Positions 35,596 to 44,678 of a stretch of 64,000 nucleotides of DNA are shown one piece after another; position 1 is the stretch's first letter; every line of letters begins with the position of its first letter. The translations under genes and the position numbers were made by a program. The notes under the pieces are model-generated. The model was not told the origin of the DNA and searched no databases. It saw only the letters and a list, made by a program, of their open reading frames with translations. The stretch comes from Faucicola osloensis_B (GTDB lineage: Bacteria > Pseudomonadota > Gammaproteobacteria > Pseudomonadales > Moraxellaceae), in contig CAXORL010000003.1 in NCBI GenBank assembly GCA_964211495.1, positions 124,001-188,000 on the forward strand. Direction: 5' to 3'.

Positions 35596-36171
35596 ATGAA
35601 AAACCAGATGATGAATACTACTGAACTAAACACCCATGATAGCCATACTCATGATAACATTGTCAAAACCGTCGATCTTCGTGAAGATACCACTAATACC
35701 TTAGAGCTATTAGCTGAACGCCCCCAAGTGCAAATTGAGCGATTTGTCAAAGACAATATTAAATTATCAAAAAAAATCATCAGCCAAACGGTTAACGTTC
35801 CTGTGACACTCAATCAAGAAGTGTTAGTGATTGAACATGTATTTGCCCAGCCTAGCACCTCTCAAGATAATTTAGTTAGCGTGGTTACTAATAACGTCAA
35901 TGTGCCACAGTTGACGGTGAATGGGCAAGCGATTACTTTAGGGGATACTCCGATTGAGATTCCGCTACTTCAACAAATCGCTAAAGTAAATATTGAAACC
36001 ATTGTGGCGGAAAAAGTACAGTTAATAACTCAAAATGTCAGTCATGAAACGCAAATTCCTGTGACACTGCGCCATGAGGAATTGGTGACTGAAAAAATTG
36101 AATACGATGAGCCAACAGTATTAGCAACAACGCATATCTCACCTGAAGAGGTTAACTTAGTTTCAAAGTAA
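35596..36171 (+). CDS. DUF2382-domain protein with internal duplication
   Basis: A 191-residue protein lacking the PRC-barrel of its neighbour. Two related halves are visible: AERPQVQIERFVKDNIKLSKKIISQ...VPVTLNQEVLVIEHV (about residues 37-83) and AKVNIETIVAEKVQLITQ...IPVTLRHEELVTEKIEYDEP (about 133-180). Each resembles the DUF2382 strand pattern, so this looks like a duplicated half-domain. It opens with a His/Asp-rich polar stretch. It probably forms a stress-linked pair with the upstream gene, but a terminator separates them, so it has its own promoter or read-through. Confidence 0.75.
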   Translation: MKNQMMNTTELNTHDSHTHDNIVKTVDLREDTTNTLELLAERPQVQIERFVKDNIKLSKKIISQTVNVPVTLNQEVLVIEHVFAQPSTSQDNLVSVVTNNVNVPQLTVNGQAITLGDTPIEIPLLQQIAKVNIETIVAEKVQLITQNVSHETQIPVTLRHEELVTEKIEYDEPTVLATTHISPEEVNLVSK

Positions 36172-36246
36172 CTCCATTCTACTCTGGGTGAACTCGCCTT
36201 AGTATCTGTCGGCGTGTCTTTTGTTGGCGTGTGTTGATATGTAATT

Positions 36247-36290
36247 TGGGTGTGGCATACATCAACATAAGTGTCATAATGTCACACCCA
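36247..36290 (+). terminator. Long hairpin after the second DUF2382 gene
   Basis: A 12-bp stem with one G-T pair (36247-36258 with 36279-36290) enclosing a 20-nt loop, followed by GACTTTTT. Probably a terminator for the plus-strand gene; the loop is larger than usual. Confidence 0.55.
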
Positions 36291-36318
36291 GACTTTTTAA
36301 TTGATTAGGTTTAATTAG

Positions 36319-37236
36319 TTAGGTTCGATGATGGGCTGGTAATATCGATTTATGGGTAATCTCTGGCAGTAAATCCAAAAACCCTTGAATATAAGCCACC
36401 TCTTTACTTGTGGTACGGGTCGCCGCATAAAGCTGGCAAAACACACCTTCCCCCAGCGCCCTTGATATTACCCAACCTTTTTTTTCGTATTCATTGACCA
36501 CCCAATTCGGTAACGAGGCAACCCCTCGTTCACTCGCAACCAGCTGAATTAACATGGCGGTCAATTCTGTGGTTCTTAGTTTCTTGGGCGCAAGTCCTGC
36601 AGGCGCAAAAAAATGCGCGATGATATCAAGGCGCTTGGCTTCCACAGGATAAACGATAAGCGTTTCATCAATCAAATCTTCTGGCAAAATCGGCGATTTT
36701 TTATCGACTAATGGGTGCGTCGGTGACAACACCAAGCGACTTTCATATTGGAATAGCGGTAGATAGCTGATTCCATCCAAGGGTAAGCGACTGGCTGTGA
36801 TAAGCACATCAATTTCTTCATCGAGTAGCATTTGGTGAGGCTCAGGTTCAAAGCCTGAGCTAAAGTCCAGCTCAACGTCTTGCCATTCCCTGCGATAACG
36901 ATTAAGAATAGGCATCAACCAATCAAAACAGCTATGACATTCCGAGGCCAAACGCAATTGTCCCGTTTGACCACGACCTAGTCTTTTAAGGTTGGCGGTG
37001 GTACGATTAAACTGGGGTAGCACACTGTCCGCAAGCTTAAGTACTTCTTTGCCTGCCGGGGTAAAGCTTAGTGGTCTTGAGCGGCGATTGACGAGGCTAA
37101 CACCATAATAATTTTCGATTTCTTTGAGCTGATGGGAGACTGCTGATGCAGTAACATACAACTCCTCAGCCGCGGCAGCGAGTGAGCCTTGCTCACGTAG
37201 TGCGGTCAATAATTGAAGGTGGCGGATTTCAAGCAT
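36319..37236 (-). CDS. metR: LysR-family regulator MetR
   Basis: MetR activates methionine-biosynthesis genes in response to homocysteine. The 305-residue LysR-type protein has an N-terminal winged helix-turn-helix (LAAAAEELYVTASAVSHQLKEIE, about residues 19-41) and a co-inducer domain. The segments RLASECHSCFDWLMPIL, EVDFSSGFEP-like (here ELDFSSGFEP) and ETLIVYPVEAKRLD match the E. coli MetR family closely. No metE or metH gene is adjacent here; its targets are elsewhere, although hom, four genes upstream, supplies the pathway. Confidence 0.9.
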   Translation of the reverse strand: MLEIRHLQLLTALREQGSLAAAAEELYVTASAVSHQLKEIENYYGVSLVNRRSRPLSFTPAGKEVLKLADSVLPQFNRTTANLKRLGRGQTGQLRLASECHSCFDWLMPILNRYRREWQDVELDFSSGFEPEPHQMLLDEEIDVLITASRLPLDGISYLPLFQYESRLVLSPTHPLVDKKSPILPEDLIDETLIVYPVEAKRLDIIAHFFAPAGLAPKKLRTTELTAMLIQLVASERGVASLPNWVVNEYEKKGWVISRALGEGVFCQLYAATRTTSKEVAYIQGFLDLLPEITHKSILPAHHRT

Positions 37237-37373
37237 AAAATAATTTTACCGTTTGCCAAGCCCAAAAGAAAAAAGTTCACGATTTGATGAAACCATGAAC
37301 TACTTTAACAAGAAACGTAAAAAAAGTTAATCAGTTTCAATGTCAAAGCGGCAGTATTACCTACTCACCTTGA

Positions 37374-38696
37374 CTAACTATCGCTGATAATTTGATTTTC
37401 TTCGTCTTTGACATAACGGGTAACGAGTAATTGGTCAATTTTATGATGATCAATATCGACTACTTCAAATTTATAACCTTGATATTCAACAAAATCTGCA
37501 GGACGGGGAATTTTGCGCAGTTTGTACATCATAAAACCCGCTAAAGTTTCATAGTTGTCCCAGTCAGGAAAATCTTCGATACCGAGCGCATGTTTGACAT
37601 TTTCAATCGGGGTGGTACCTTCAATCAGCCATGAGAATTCATCACGCTGGATAATCTGCTGCTCATCTTCAATCGGTGCGACCCAATCCCCCATCACTGT
37701 CATCATGATATCAGATAGCGTAATGACACCGACAATGAGCGCATACTCGTTCATCACCACAGCAAATTTTTCTTTACTAGAGCGAAAACGGTCTAGCAGC
37801 TCGGATAAGGTTAAGGTATCGGGAATGATCAATACATTACGAATCGTAGTTTCATTGAGCAAAATTTGCGACTGATTACTAAGCAGTTTTACCAAGATAT
37901 CTTTGGTATCGACATAGCCAATCACTTCATCAATATGATCTTTACATACCAAAAATTTTGAATACGGGTAACTTGCGATTTTTTGGCGGATACTTTGCTC
38001 AGACTCGCCAAGGGTGAAATACACCACATCCTCACGGGTGGTCATGCTAGAGGGCACATTACGTTCTTCAAGCTCAAAAACGTTTTCGATAAAGTGATGT
38101 TCTTGCTTGAGCAATACCCCCGCTTGCGCCCCTGCATCCACCACGGCAGAAACATCATCAAAGGTGATATTTTCTTCTCTTACCATGTTGATTTTGAAAA
38201 TTCTAAAAATCAGATTTGCCAGCCCGTTGATAATCCATGCCAGCGGCTTAAATACTTTGATTGACAGCAGTACAGGCTCAATCACCGCTAACGCCACGCG
38301 TTCTGGGTTAATCATGCCAATGCGTTTGGGAATTAAATCAGCAAACAAAATAAATAATAAAGTCACCACCAAAAATGACATCATAAAACCGATATTATCG
38401 AGCATTTTACCTTGATAAAAGGGGGAAATAAGGTCAATAAAGTAGGGGCGAAGCGCAGACTCACCGACGATACCGCCCAAAATTGCCACGGCATTTAGCC
38501 CAATTTGTGAGGTAGCAAAAAATTCGGCAGAATTTTCTTGTAAATGTAAAATTTTATTGGCGCGATTGTCACCCGATTCCGCCAACAACTTTAGCTTGAT
38601 GCGCCTAGCACCTGCCAAGGCAATTTCGGAAATGGAGAAAAAACTGGAAATCAACACTAATATACAAATAATTAGTAGATTTTGGAATAAACTCAC
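37374..38696 (-). CDS. CNNM/CorC-type membrane protein with CBS pair
   Basis: A 440-residue integral membrane protein of the hemolysin-C/TlyC-like family, related to CNNM Mg2+/Co2+ transporters. Domains in order: DUF21 transmembrane region (about residues 1-190, with FFSISEIALAGARRIKLKLLAESGD at the start), a CBS pair (about 215-335, including the VMNEYALIVGVITLSDIMM segment), and a C-terminal CorC_HlyC domain (about 350-430, RPADFVEYQGYKFEVVDIDHHKI). The CBS pair probably senses nucleotides. A magnesium or cobalt role is inferred from family. Confidence 0.9.
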   Translation of the reverse strand: MSLFQNLLIICILVLISSFFSISEIALAGARRIKLKLLAESGDNRANKILHLQENSAEFFATSQIGLNAVAILGGIVGESALRPYFIDLISPFYQGKMLDNIGFMMSFLVVTLLFILFADLIPKRIGMINPERVALAVIEPVLLSIKVFKPLAWIINGLANLIFRIFKINMVREENITFDDVSAVVDAGAQAGVLLKQEHHFIENVFELEERNVPSSMTTREDVVYFTLGESEQSIRQKIASYPYSKFLVCKDHIDEVIGYVDTKDILVKLLSNQSQILLNETTIRNVLIIPDTLTLSELLDRFRSSKEKFAVVMNEYALIVGVITLSDIMMTVMGDWVAPIEDEQQIIQRDEFSWLIEGTTPIENVKHALGIEDFPDWDNYETLAGFMMYKLRKIPRPADFVEYQGYKFEVVDIDHHKIDQLLVTRYVKDEENQIISDS

Positions 38697-38854
38697 AATA
38701 CACCTATATTTATCTATTTTTATCTAGACAACATAACAGATTTGGTAAAAAATTTCTTAGACTTTATGGTAAAGCAATAGTAGTAAACAAACAGTAATAA
38801 AGAAAAAGGGATAAAAAAACATTAGTAAAAAATGGGTAAAAAACTTCATGCGTA

Positions 38855-38887
38855 AAAAAACCCTTGATTTGAAATCAAGGGTTTTTT
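38855..38887. terminator. Terminator of the fadBA operon
   Basis: A 16-bp A/T-flanked stem (38855-38870 with 38872-38887), practical loop about 5 nt, with A and T tails. It lies 14 bp after the fadA stop and can act in both directions. Confidence 0.9.
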
Positions 38888-38900
38888 AATAACAAAATAA

Positions 38901-40073
38901 TTATACACGTTCGATAATGGTGGCAATACCTTGACCCAGACCAATACACATGGTGGCAAGACCAATTTGGGTGTCTTGTTGTTCCATCACATTTAATAGT
39001 GTGGTGGTGATACGTGCACCAGAACAGCCTAGCGGGTGACCTAATGCAATAGCACCACCATTTAGGTTAACGATGTCTAGTTTGTCTTGTAGGTTTAAGC
39101 CTTTAAGAACCGATAAGCCTTGTGCGGCAAATGCTTCGTTTAGCTCGATGGTTTGCATATCGTCGATGCTCATGCCAGCGCGTTTTAAGGCTTTTTTGGT
39201 GGCAGGTACTGGACCATAACCCATGATAGCGGCATCACAGCCTGCAACTGCCATACCGCGAATACGGGCGCGTGGTGTTAACCCTAAGTCTTTGGCTTTT
39301 TGTGCCGACATGATAAGCATTGCAGACGCACCGTCAGATAAGGCGGATGACGTGGCAGCTGTCACGGTACCACCTTTAGGATCAAACACGGGACGTAATG
39401 CCGCAAATGATTGTAGGTTGGCATCGGGACGAATCACTTCATCGATGGTGCAAAGTTGTAGGTTACCGTTTTCATCATGACCTTCAATGCCGATGATTTC
39501 GTTTTTGAAACGACCTTGCTGTGTCGCTTCCCACGCACGGCGATGGGATTCTACACCAAACGCATCTTGTTCTTGACGGCTGATGTTATTCATACGTCCG
39601 AGCATTTCAGCGGTTAAACCCATCATGTTAGAGGCTTTTGCATAGTATTTTGAAGCCTCTGGGTTGATGTCAATACCGTGCATCATGCCCACGTGACCCA
39701 TATGCTCAACACCGCCGATAATGAACACATCACCTTGACCGGTCATGATTTGTGCCGCTGCGGTGTGAAGCGCTTGCATGGATGAACCACATAGACGGTT
39801 GACCGTTTGACCTGCCGTGGTACGTGGTAATTCAGCCAATAAACCGATGTTACGACCAATGTTCATACCTTGCTCTAGGGTTTGGTTGACACAGCCCCAG
39901 ATGACATCTTCTACAAGTTTGGTATCAAACGGGTTACGCGCTACCAAAGCTTTAACAAGCTCCGCAGACATGCTGTCAGCGCGTACATTGCGGAACATAC
40001 CATTTTTTGATTTGCCCATTGCGGTACGAACGCCATCGACAATCACGACATCTTTTGGACTTAATGTAGTCAT
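38901..40073 (-). CDS. fadA: 3-ketoacyl-CoA thiolase, beta-oxidation beta subunit
   Basis: FadA cleaves 3-ketoacyl-CoA to acetyl-CoA and a shortened acyl-CoA. At 390 residues it has catalytic Cys95 (NRLCGSSM), NEAFAAQ, the active-site His in ALGHPLGCSGAR and the second Cys in TMCIGLGQG near the C-terminus. It lies 30 bp after fadB, so the two form the FadBA complex operon. Confidence 0.97.
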   Translation of the reverse strand: MTTLSPKDVVIVDGVRTAMGKSKNGMFRNVRADSMSAELVKALVARNPFDTKLVEDVIWGCVNQTLEQGMNIGRNIGLLAELPRTTAGQTVNRLCGSSMQALHTAAAQIMTGQGDVFIIGGVEHMGHVGMMHGIDINPEASKYYAKASNMMGLTAEMLGRMNNISRQEQDAFGVESHRRAWEATQQGRFKNEIIGIEGHDENGNLQLCTIDEVIRPDANLQSFAALRPVFDPKGGTVTAATSSALSDGASAMLIMSAQKAKDLGLTPRARIRGMAVAGCDAAIMGYGPVPATKKALKRAGMSIDDMQTIELNEAFAAQGLSVLKGLNLQDKLDIVNLNGGAIALGHPLGCSGARITTTLLNVMEQQDTQIGLATMCIGLGQGIATIIERV

Positions 40074-40103
40074 TCTATTCTCCTTAAAATTTATAATCGT
40101 CGA

Positions 40104-42260
40104 TTACGCTTGTGGGTAAAAAGTTTTACCATTTGCCGCCATATCACGAATCATTTGTGGCGCTTCATAGGCTTTACCTAAGCTTGCGTATTTGTCGCAA
40201 AGGGCTAGGTAATTTTGTAGGCCGATTTGGTCGATATAACGGCATGGACCACCACGGAATGGCGGGAAACCAATACCCATAATCATCGCCATGTCTGCTT
40301 CTGCAGGCGTCGATACGATGTTGTCCTCTAAGCAGCGAACCGTTTCATTACATAATGCAATCATCAAACGATCGATGATTTCTTGGTCTTCAAACTGTTT
40401 TGGCGCATCGATGAATGGTTTTAATAATTCAACGGTTTGTGGATCGGCAGTTTTAACTGGCTTGCCTTTTTTATCCGTTTCGTATTTGTAGAAACCAACG
40501 CCATTTTTTTGACCTAAGCGATTGGCTTCAAACAATATCTGACCGCTCACTTTGTAGTCTGGTTTCATACGGTCTGGGAAGCCTTCCGCCATCACTTCTG
40601 CCCCATGAACGCCTGTGTCGATACCCACAACGTCCATCAAGTAAGCAGGACCCATTGGCCAGCCAAATTTTTCCATGACTTTGTCGATTTGAACAAAATC
40701 AGCGCCTTGTTTGATCAATAAGTCAAACGCACCGAAGTAAGGGAATAACACACGGTTTACTAAGAAGCCTGGGCAGTCATTTACTACCACGGGCACTTTA
40801 CCCATTTTTTCTGCTAACGCTACCGTAGTCGCTACCGCTTCTTCGCTTGATTTTTCACCACGAATTACTTCAACTAGCGGCATACGATGGACTGGGTTAA
40901 AGAAGTGCATGCCGACGAAGTTTTCTGGGCGCTCTAGTACCGAAGCTAGGTAGGTGATAGAGATGGTCGAAGTGTTAGATGCGAGGATACAGTTGTCTTT
41001 AACTAGCCCTTCAACTTCTTTTAATACCGCGTGTTTAACTTTTGGATTTTCAACAACCGCTTCAATCACGATGTCAGTCTCACCAAAATCACCGTAGTTT
41101 AGCGTAGGACGGATACGGCTTAAGGTTTCGCCCATTTGTGCTGGGGTCACTTTACCGCGTGCCATACCGCTTGATAGGTGTTTGCTGGCCTCGCGCATAC
41201 CTAAGTCAAGTTGCTCTGACTTGATGTCTTTCATGATGATGGGCAAGCCTTTTGAGGCGGCTTGGTAAGCGATACCGCCACCCATGATACCTGCGCCCAA
41301 TACAGCAGCTTCTTTAATATCATGCGCTTTGGCGCTGTGAGTTTTAGCGAGTTTGCGAACGGCTTGGTCGTTTAAGAATAGACCGACTAGGCTTTCTGCT
41401 TGTGGGGTTTTTGCTGCTTTTGCAAAACCTGCAGATTCAATTTCTAACGCTTTGTCACGTGGTAGGTTCACGTGTTTTTCGATAGACTCTAAGGCAATTT
41501 TTGGCGCTGGGTACTGTGCTGGATTGGCTTTTGAGAACAGTACACCTTTGGCTGAGTTAAATGCCATCGCTTGTTCTAAGGCGTTTAATTTGACTGGATT
41601 GATTTTTTCGTCATGGCGTGCTTTCCAATCTAAATCGCCTGCGATACATTTTTTGACTAAATCAATGGCTGAAGCCTCTAACTGGTCAGCGGCAACAACC
41701 GCATCCACCATACCGACTTTCAATGCAGCAGCTGGTTTTTGTGCTTCGCCAGTTGCGATGATTTCTAAGGCGTTATCGATGCCGATGATACGTGGCAAGC
41801 GCACTGAACCACCAAAGCCTGGGAAGATGCCCAATTTAACTTCGGGTAAACCGATGCTCGCTTTGTCACTCATGACACGGTAGTCACACACCAACGTCAT
41901 CTCTGTACCACCGCCCATCGATGCGCCATTAATTGCCGCAACTTTTGGGAAAGGCAGGTCTTCAAAACGGTTGAATGTTTTGTTGATGTCAAGTACCCAC
42001 GAAGCAATCTCGCCTTCTGGTTTTTTGAAGTTACCAACAAATTCAGTGATGTCCGCACCAGCGATGAAAACTTTTTTTCCTGAAGTAACGATTAGACCTT
42101 TAACGTCTGAAGATTGTTCTAATGCCGTGACTGCTTCGCCAAATTCTTTGATGGTGGCTTGGTCAAATTTATTAACGCTCTCAGTTTGATTATCGTAGTT
42201 TAATTTAGCAATACCGTCTTCGAGTAGCGATACCGAGATGCTATTTCCTTGATAAATCAT
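40104..42260 (-). CDS. fadB: Fatty acid oxidation complex alpha subunit
   Basis: FadB carries enoyl-CoA hydratase, epimerase/isomerase and 3-hydroxyacyl-CoA dehydrogenase activities. In the 718-residue protein the crotonase domain is residues about 1-190 (oxyanion region GASMGGGTEMTLVCDYR, about 109-125; IGLPEVKLGIFPGFGG). The NAD-binding dehydrogenase domain starts near residue 318 (GAGIMGGGIAYQAASKG) and ends with the C-terminal helical domain including GIGFPPFRGGPCRY. ATG 42260 is preceded by AAGGAG. The upstream region has a four-copy repeat array. Confidence 0.97.
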   Translation of the reverse strand: MIYQGNSISVSLLEDGIAKLNYDNQTESVNKFDQATIKEFGEAVTALEQSSDVKGLIVTSGKKVFIAGADITEFVGNFKKPEGEIASWVLDINKTFNRFEDLPFPKVAAINGASMGGGTEMTLVCDYRVMSDKASIGLPEVKLGIFPGFGGSVRLPRIIGIDNALEIIATGEAQKPAAALKVGMVDAVVAADQLEASAIDLVKKCIAGDLDWKARHDEKINPVKLNALEQAMAFNSAKGVLFSKANPAQYPAPKIALESIEKHVNLPRDKALEIESAGFAKAAKTPQAESLVGLFLNDQAVRKLAKTHSAKAHDIKEAAVLGAGIMGGGIAYQAASKGLPIIMKDIKSEQLDLGMREASKHLSSGMARGKVTPAQMGETLSRIRPTLNYGDFGETDIVIEAVVENPKVKHAVLKEVEGLVKDNCILASNTSTISITYLASVLERPENFVGMHFFNPVHRMPLVEVIRGEKSSEEAVATTVALAEKMGKVPVVVNDCPGFLVNRVLFPYFGAFDLLIKQGADFVQIDKVMEKFGWPMGPAYLMDVVGIDTGVHGAEVMAEGFPDRMKPDYKVSGQILFEANRLGQKNGVGFYKYETDKKGKPVKTADPQTVELLKPFIDAPKQFEDQEIIDRLMIALCNETVRCLEDNIVSTPAEADMAMIMGIGFPPFRGGPCRYIDQIGLQNYLALCDKYASLGKAYEAPQMIRDMAANGKTFYPQA

Positions 42261-42320
42261 TGCTAACTCCTTGAGTTATGTTGAAATCAACGGGGAAAAC
42301 CGAAAAATGATGTTTTGCAC

Positions 42321-42374
42321 GATGTCTTTATATGATGTCTTTAAAAGATGCTTGTTAAAAGATGCTTATTAAAA
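42321..42374. repeat. Four tandem 13-14 bp imperfect repeats upstream of fadB
   Basis: Four units in a row: GATGTCTTTATAT (42321-42333), GATGTCTTTAAAA (42334-42346), GATGCTTGTTAAAA (42347-42360) and GATGCTTATTAAAA (42361-42374). They lie in the fadB 5' region, 61-114 bp before its ATG. Confidence 0.85.
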
Positions 42375-42469
42375 TTTTTACATACCGCAGACAAAACAAA
42401 ATCTTGACTAGTTTACTATGTTTGCGATAAGTTGAGAATAACGCAAATGACTGTTTAGTCATTGGCTAG

Positions 42470-42501
42470 CCCTTGTGTATCCTTACCCTTGTGTGTCCTT
42501 A
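42470..42501. repeat. 16-bp tandem duplication
   Basis: Unit CCCTTGTGTATCCTTA (42470-42485) is followed directly by a copy with one change (42486-42501), 38 bp before the start of the small secreted-protein gene. Confidence 0.9.
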
Positions 42502-42538
42502 TTTGTATCTTACAGATTTTTCATAGTGAGCTAAAAAC

Positions 42539-42979
42539 ATGGCAAAATTTTTAGAACCTTATCAGTTGGTTATTGTCTTATCTTTATTGGCAATGACCCA
42601 CCCGCTCAATGCTAAACCCGTACAGACCGTTATCCATTTTGGCAAAAACCAAACCAGTAAAATGTGGGTTGGTCAATTATCGCCCAAACAAGACAGCCTA
42701 CTTTATCAATTCAACGCTAGCAAAAATCAATACGCAACCTTAGTATTGATGCCTCGTAGGGGCTATGCTGAATTTGCCAATGTTGGTGTTATCATATCCC
42801 CTACGGGCAACTCTGATGGGGGCAAAGGCGGTATTGTCTATCAAGGTTGCTTGCCACAATCAGGCAACTACACCATCCGCATCGCACGCAATTTGATGGC
42901 CAGCAACGGCGGCGCTGCGGGTTTTGTTGCCAAACTTACTATCTTACCGGTTGGCAAAAGTCAGCAAAAATGTGCTTAA
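42539..42979 (+). CDS. Small secreted protein, possibly a PliG/PPC-like beta-sandwich
   Basis: A 146-residue protein with a Sec signal peptide (hydrophobic QLVIVLSLLAMTHPL, cleavage after LNA, about residue 24). The mature part has alternating beta-strand character, QDSLLYQFNASKNQYATLVL, AEFANVGVII and CLPQSGNYTIRIARN. This resembles the bacterial pre-peptidase C-terminal (PPC) fold and the periplasmic inhibitor of g-type lysozyme (PliG), whose strand order and SGxYTIRI motif are similar. The resemblance is by eye only. Two Cys (near 120 and 145) could form a disulfide. It is divergent from fadB. Confidence 0.65.
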   Translation: MAKFLEPYQLVIVLSLLAMTHPLNAKPVQTVIHFGKNQTSKMWVGQLSPKQDSLLYQFNASKNQYATLVLMPRRGYAEFANVGVIISPTGNSDGGKGGIVYQGCLPQSGNYTIRIARNLMASNGGAAGFVAKLTILPVGKSQQKCA

Positions 42980-43006
42980 AGTAGCCAATTTTTATCACTA
43001 ACCCCT

Positions 43007-43387
43007 CTATTTGAATTCGACATACTGCTTGACATAATTGGCGCTTAGCGTGGTGGAATTGACGCAAATCTGCAAACTGCCAGCAGGCACCTCACTTTCG
43101 AATTCCTGCAGATGTGCTTTGATAGCATCGGCAATGCGCTGCGCCAATGATTGAATGGTAGCGTCATCACGCCCTGGCATCAGATAAAAATGCGCCATAA
43201 CAAAAGCTTCATCTCCGCTATCGGTCAGTCCCACCAATACGTGATTTGGGTAGTAGATACGTGATTTGATATCACTTTGCAGCTTAAAATGGCCAGACTG
43301 CCATAACGTATCATTTACCCGCGCTAATAGGTTATCGGGCTGACTAATAAGACGGTCGTGACTCACTTCAATAATGACATTGGGCAT
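43007..43387 (-). CDS. 5-carboxymethyl-2-hydroxymuconate isomerase (CHMI)-family tautomerase
   Basis: A 126-residue protein of the CHMI family of the tautomerase superfamily. Pro2 after the initiator Met (MPNVIIEVSHD) is the expected catalytic base, and the strand HFYLMPGRDD follows in the second half. The family isomerises a homoprotocatechuate-pathway intermediate, but no hpa/hpc genes are nearby, so the substrate may differ. It ends 11 bp before ybaK reads toward it, so the two are probably cotranscribed. Confidence 0.8.
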   Translation of the reverse strand: MPNVIIEVSHDRLISQPDNLLARVNDTLWQSGHFKLQSDIKSRIYYPNHVLVGLTDSGDEAFVMAHFYLMPGRDDATIQSLAQRIADAIKAHLQEFESEVPAGSLQICVNSTTLSANYVKQYVEFK

Positions 43388-43398
43388 GGTGTTATCCT

Positions 43399-43869
43399 TT
43401 ACTCTTGAATTAAATCTGCAAATTTGGCATTTACTGCGCCTGCTAAATCTGACGGTGACAACTCAATCTCTAAGCCGCGTCTACCGCCACTACAATAAAT
43501 GGTCGCAAAGTTTTGTGCCGACTGATCGATGACCGTGGGCAGGCGTTTTTTTTGACCGAGCGGGCTTACCCCACCTAGCACATAGCCTGTAGTACGCTCT
43601 ACCAATTTGGGGTCTGCCATTTGTGCTTTTTTACTGCCGATGGCTTTGGCGATTTTTTTTAGGTTGAGCAAATGCTCAACAGGCAATATCGCAACAGCGA
43701 GCTTGTCATTGTCGTCTTGCACCACCAAGGTTTTGAATACCCGCTTTGGCTCAACTTGTAGTTTTTCTGCCGCCTCAAACCCATAGCTTTCACTATGCGC
43801 GTCATGATGGTATTCATGTAATTGGAAGTTGATTTTTAGTTTTTTGGCAAGATTAACGGCAGGTGTCAT
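43399..43869 (-). CDS. ybaK: Cys-tRNA(Pro)/Cys-tRNA(Cys) deacylase YbaK
   Basis: YbaK hydrolyses Cys mis-acylated on tRNA(Pro). The 156-residue protein has HEYHHDAHSESYGFEAAEKL at the start, RVFKTLV in the centre, and the GGVSPLGQKKRLPTVID loop near residues 113-129, all hallmarks of the YbaK/EbsC family. The motifs fit YbaK rather than ProX. It fits functionally with the tRNA-Pro(GGG) gene in this window, though 9 kb away. Confidence 0.93.
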   Translation of the reverse strand: MTPAVNLAKKLKINFQLHEYHHDAHSESYGFEAAEKLQVEPKRVFKTLVVQDDNDKLAVAILPVEHLLNLKKIAKAIGSKKAQMADPKLVERTTGYVLGGVSPLGQKKRLPTVIDQSAQNFATIYCSGGRRGLEIELSPSDLAGAVNAKFADLIQE

Positions 43870-43963
43870 GGCGGTTTCTTAACAGGGTTTGGTGATTGAA
43901 CAGAGCCATTCATCATAACCAAATTGCGGGTTAAAACAAAGCACATTGGGTATAAAAAACGTA

Positions 43964-43998
43964 TAAAAAAACCAGCCAACTATTTTGCTAGTGACTGG
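43964..43998 (-). terminator. Terminator of the cytochrome gene
   Basis: On the minus strand an imperfect hairpin (CCAG...CTGG with inner ACTA/TAGT pairing) is followed by a run of seven T's. It is about 80 bp beyond the stop of the c-type cytochrome gene. Confidence 0.65.
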
Positions 43999-44076
43999 AT
44001 TTAGTGATGTGCTAGATACTAGTTGTTGCATAGGCTTTAAGGTATAGCCTTTATTTTATAAATGGCGCACTGCCTA

Positions 44077-44574
44077 TTAGCTTGCTTTTGAGACCATATA
44101 ATCAACGGCAGCTTTTACTTCATCATCTGAGGCTTGGCTACCGCCTTTGGCTGGCATTACACCGGCTTTTCCTTGATAACCGCCGATGGCGTGTTTATAC
44201 AGCGTGTCTTTACCTTGCGCAATGCGAGGTGCCCAAGCGGCTTTATCACCAAGTTTCGGTGCACCCATTAAGCCTGCTGTGTGGCAAGTGGTACATACAC
44301 TACCAAACAATTTTTCGCCAGCATCAGCAGAAACTGGGGTAGCGGCTGCGGTCGTCGTGGTGGCAGCGGCTGAGGCGGCTGTCGGTGGCACAAATGAAGC
44401 AGGCTGCGAAGCCACTGGCATAGGATGGTTTGCACGAGCGATTTCACCTTGCTCTGCGGCAATTTCTTCGGTTGGTTTGCTTTCGGCTGATTCATGCTTA
44501 CTACATGCGCTCATGGTAAGACCCAAGGCAATCATAAGACTGGCTAGCGTGGCATTGCGTGTTGATATCGGCAT
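44077..44574 (-). CDS. c5-type cytochrome lipoprotein
   Basis: A 165-residue protein with a signal peptide ending in a lipobox-like LTMSAC (Cys24), an Ala/Thr/Pro-rich linker (about residues 50-82) and a class-I c-type heme domain. The heme attachment site is CTTCH (Cys94, Cys97, His98) and the Met ligand is probably in GVMPAKGG. It resembles the c5 family of electron carriers that feed terminal oxidases. The linker would let the heme domain reach across the periplasm from a lipid anchor. Met at lipobox -3 is less common than Leu, so the anchor is probable rather than certain. Confidence 0.88.
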   Translation of the reverse strand: MPISTRNATLASLMIALGLTMSACSKHESAESKPTEEIAAEQGEIARANHPMPVASQPASFVPPTAASAAATTTTAAATPVSADAGEKLFGSVCTTCHTAGLMGAPKLGDKAAWAPRIAQGKDTLYKHAIGGYQGKAGVMPAKGGSQASDDEVKAAVDYMVSKAS

Positions 44575-44648
44575 AACCTTTTCCTTTCAAATAAGGTGAA
44601 ATCTAATTTCACATCAATGTATAAATTTTTAATAGCCCTACAAACTGT

Positions 44649-44678
44649 TTTTGCATGGTAATGTTTTGCGTGGTAATG
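44649..44678. repeat. 15-bp tandem duplication
   Basis: Unit TTTTGCATGGTAATG (44649-44663) followed by a copy with one change (44664-44678), upstream of the cytochrome gene. Confidence 0.85.
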
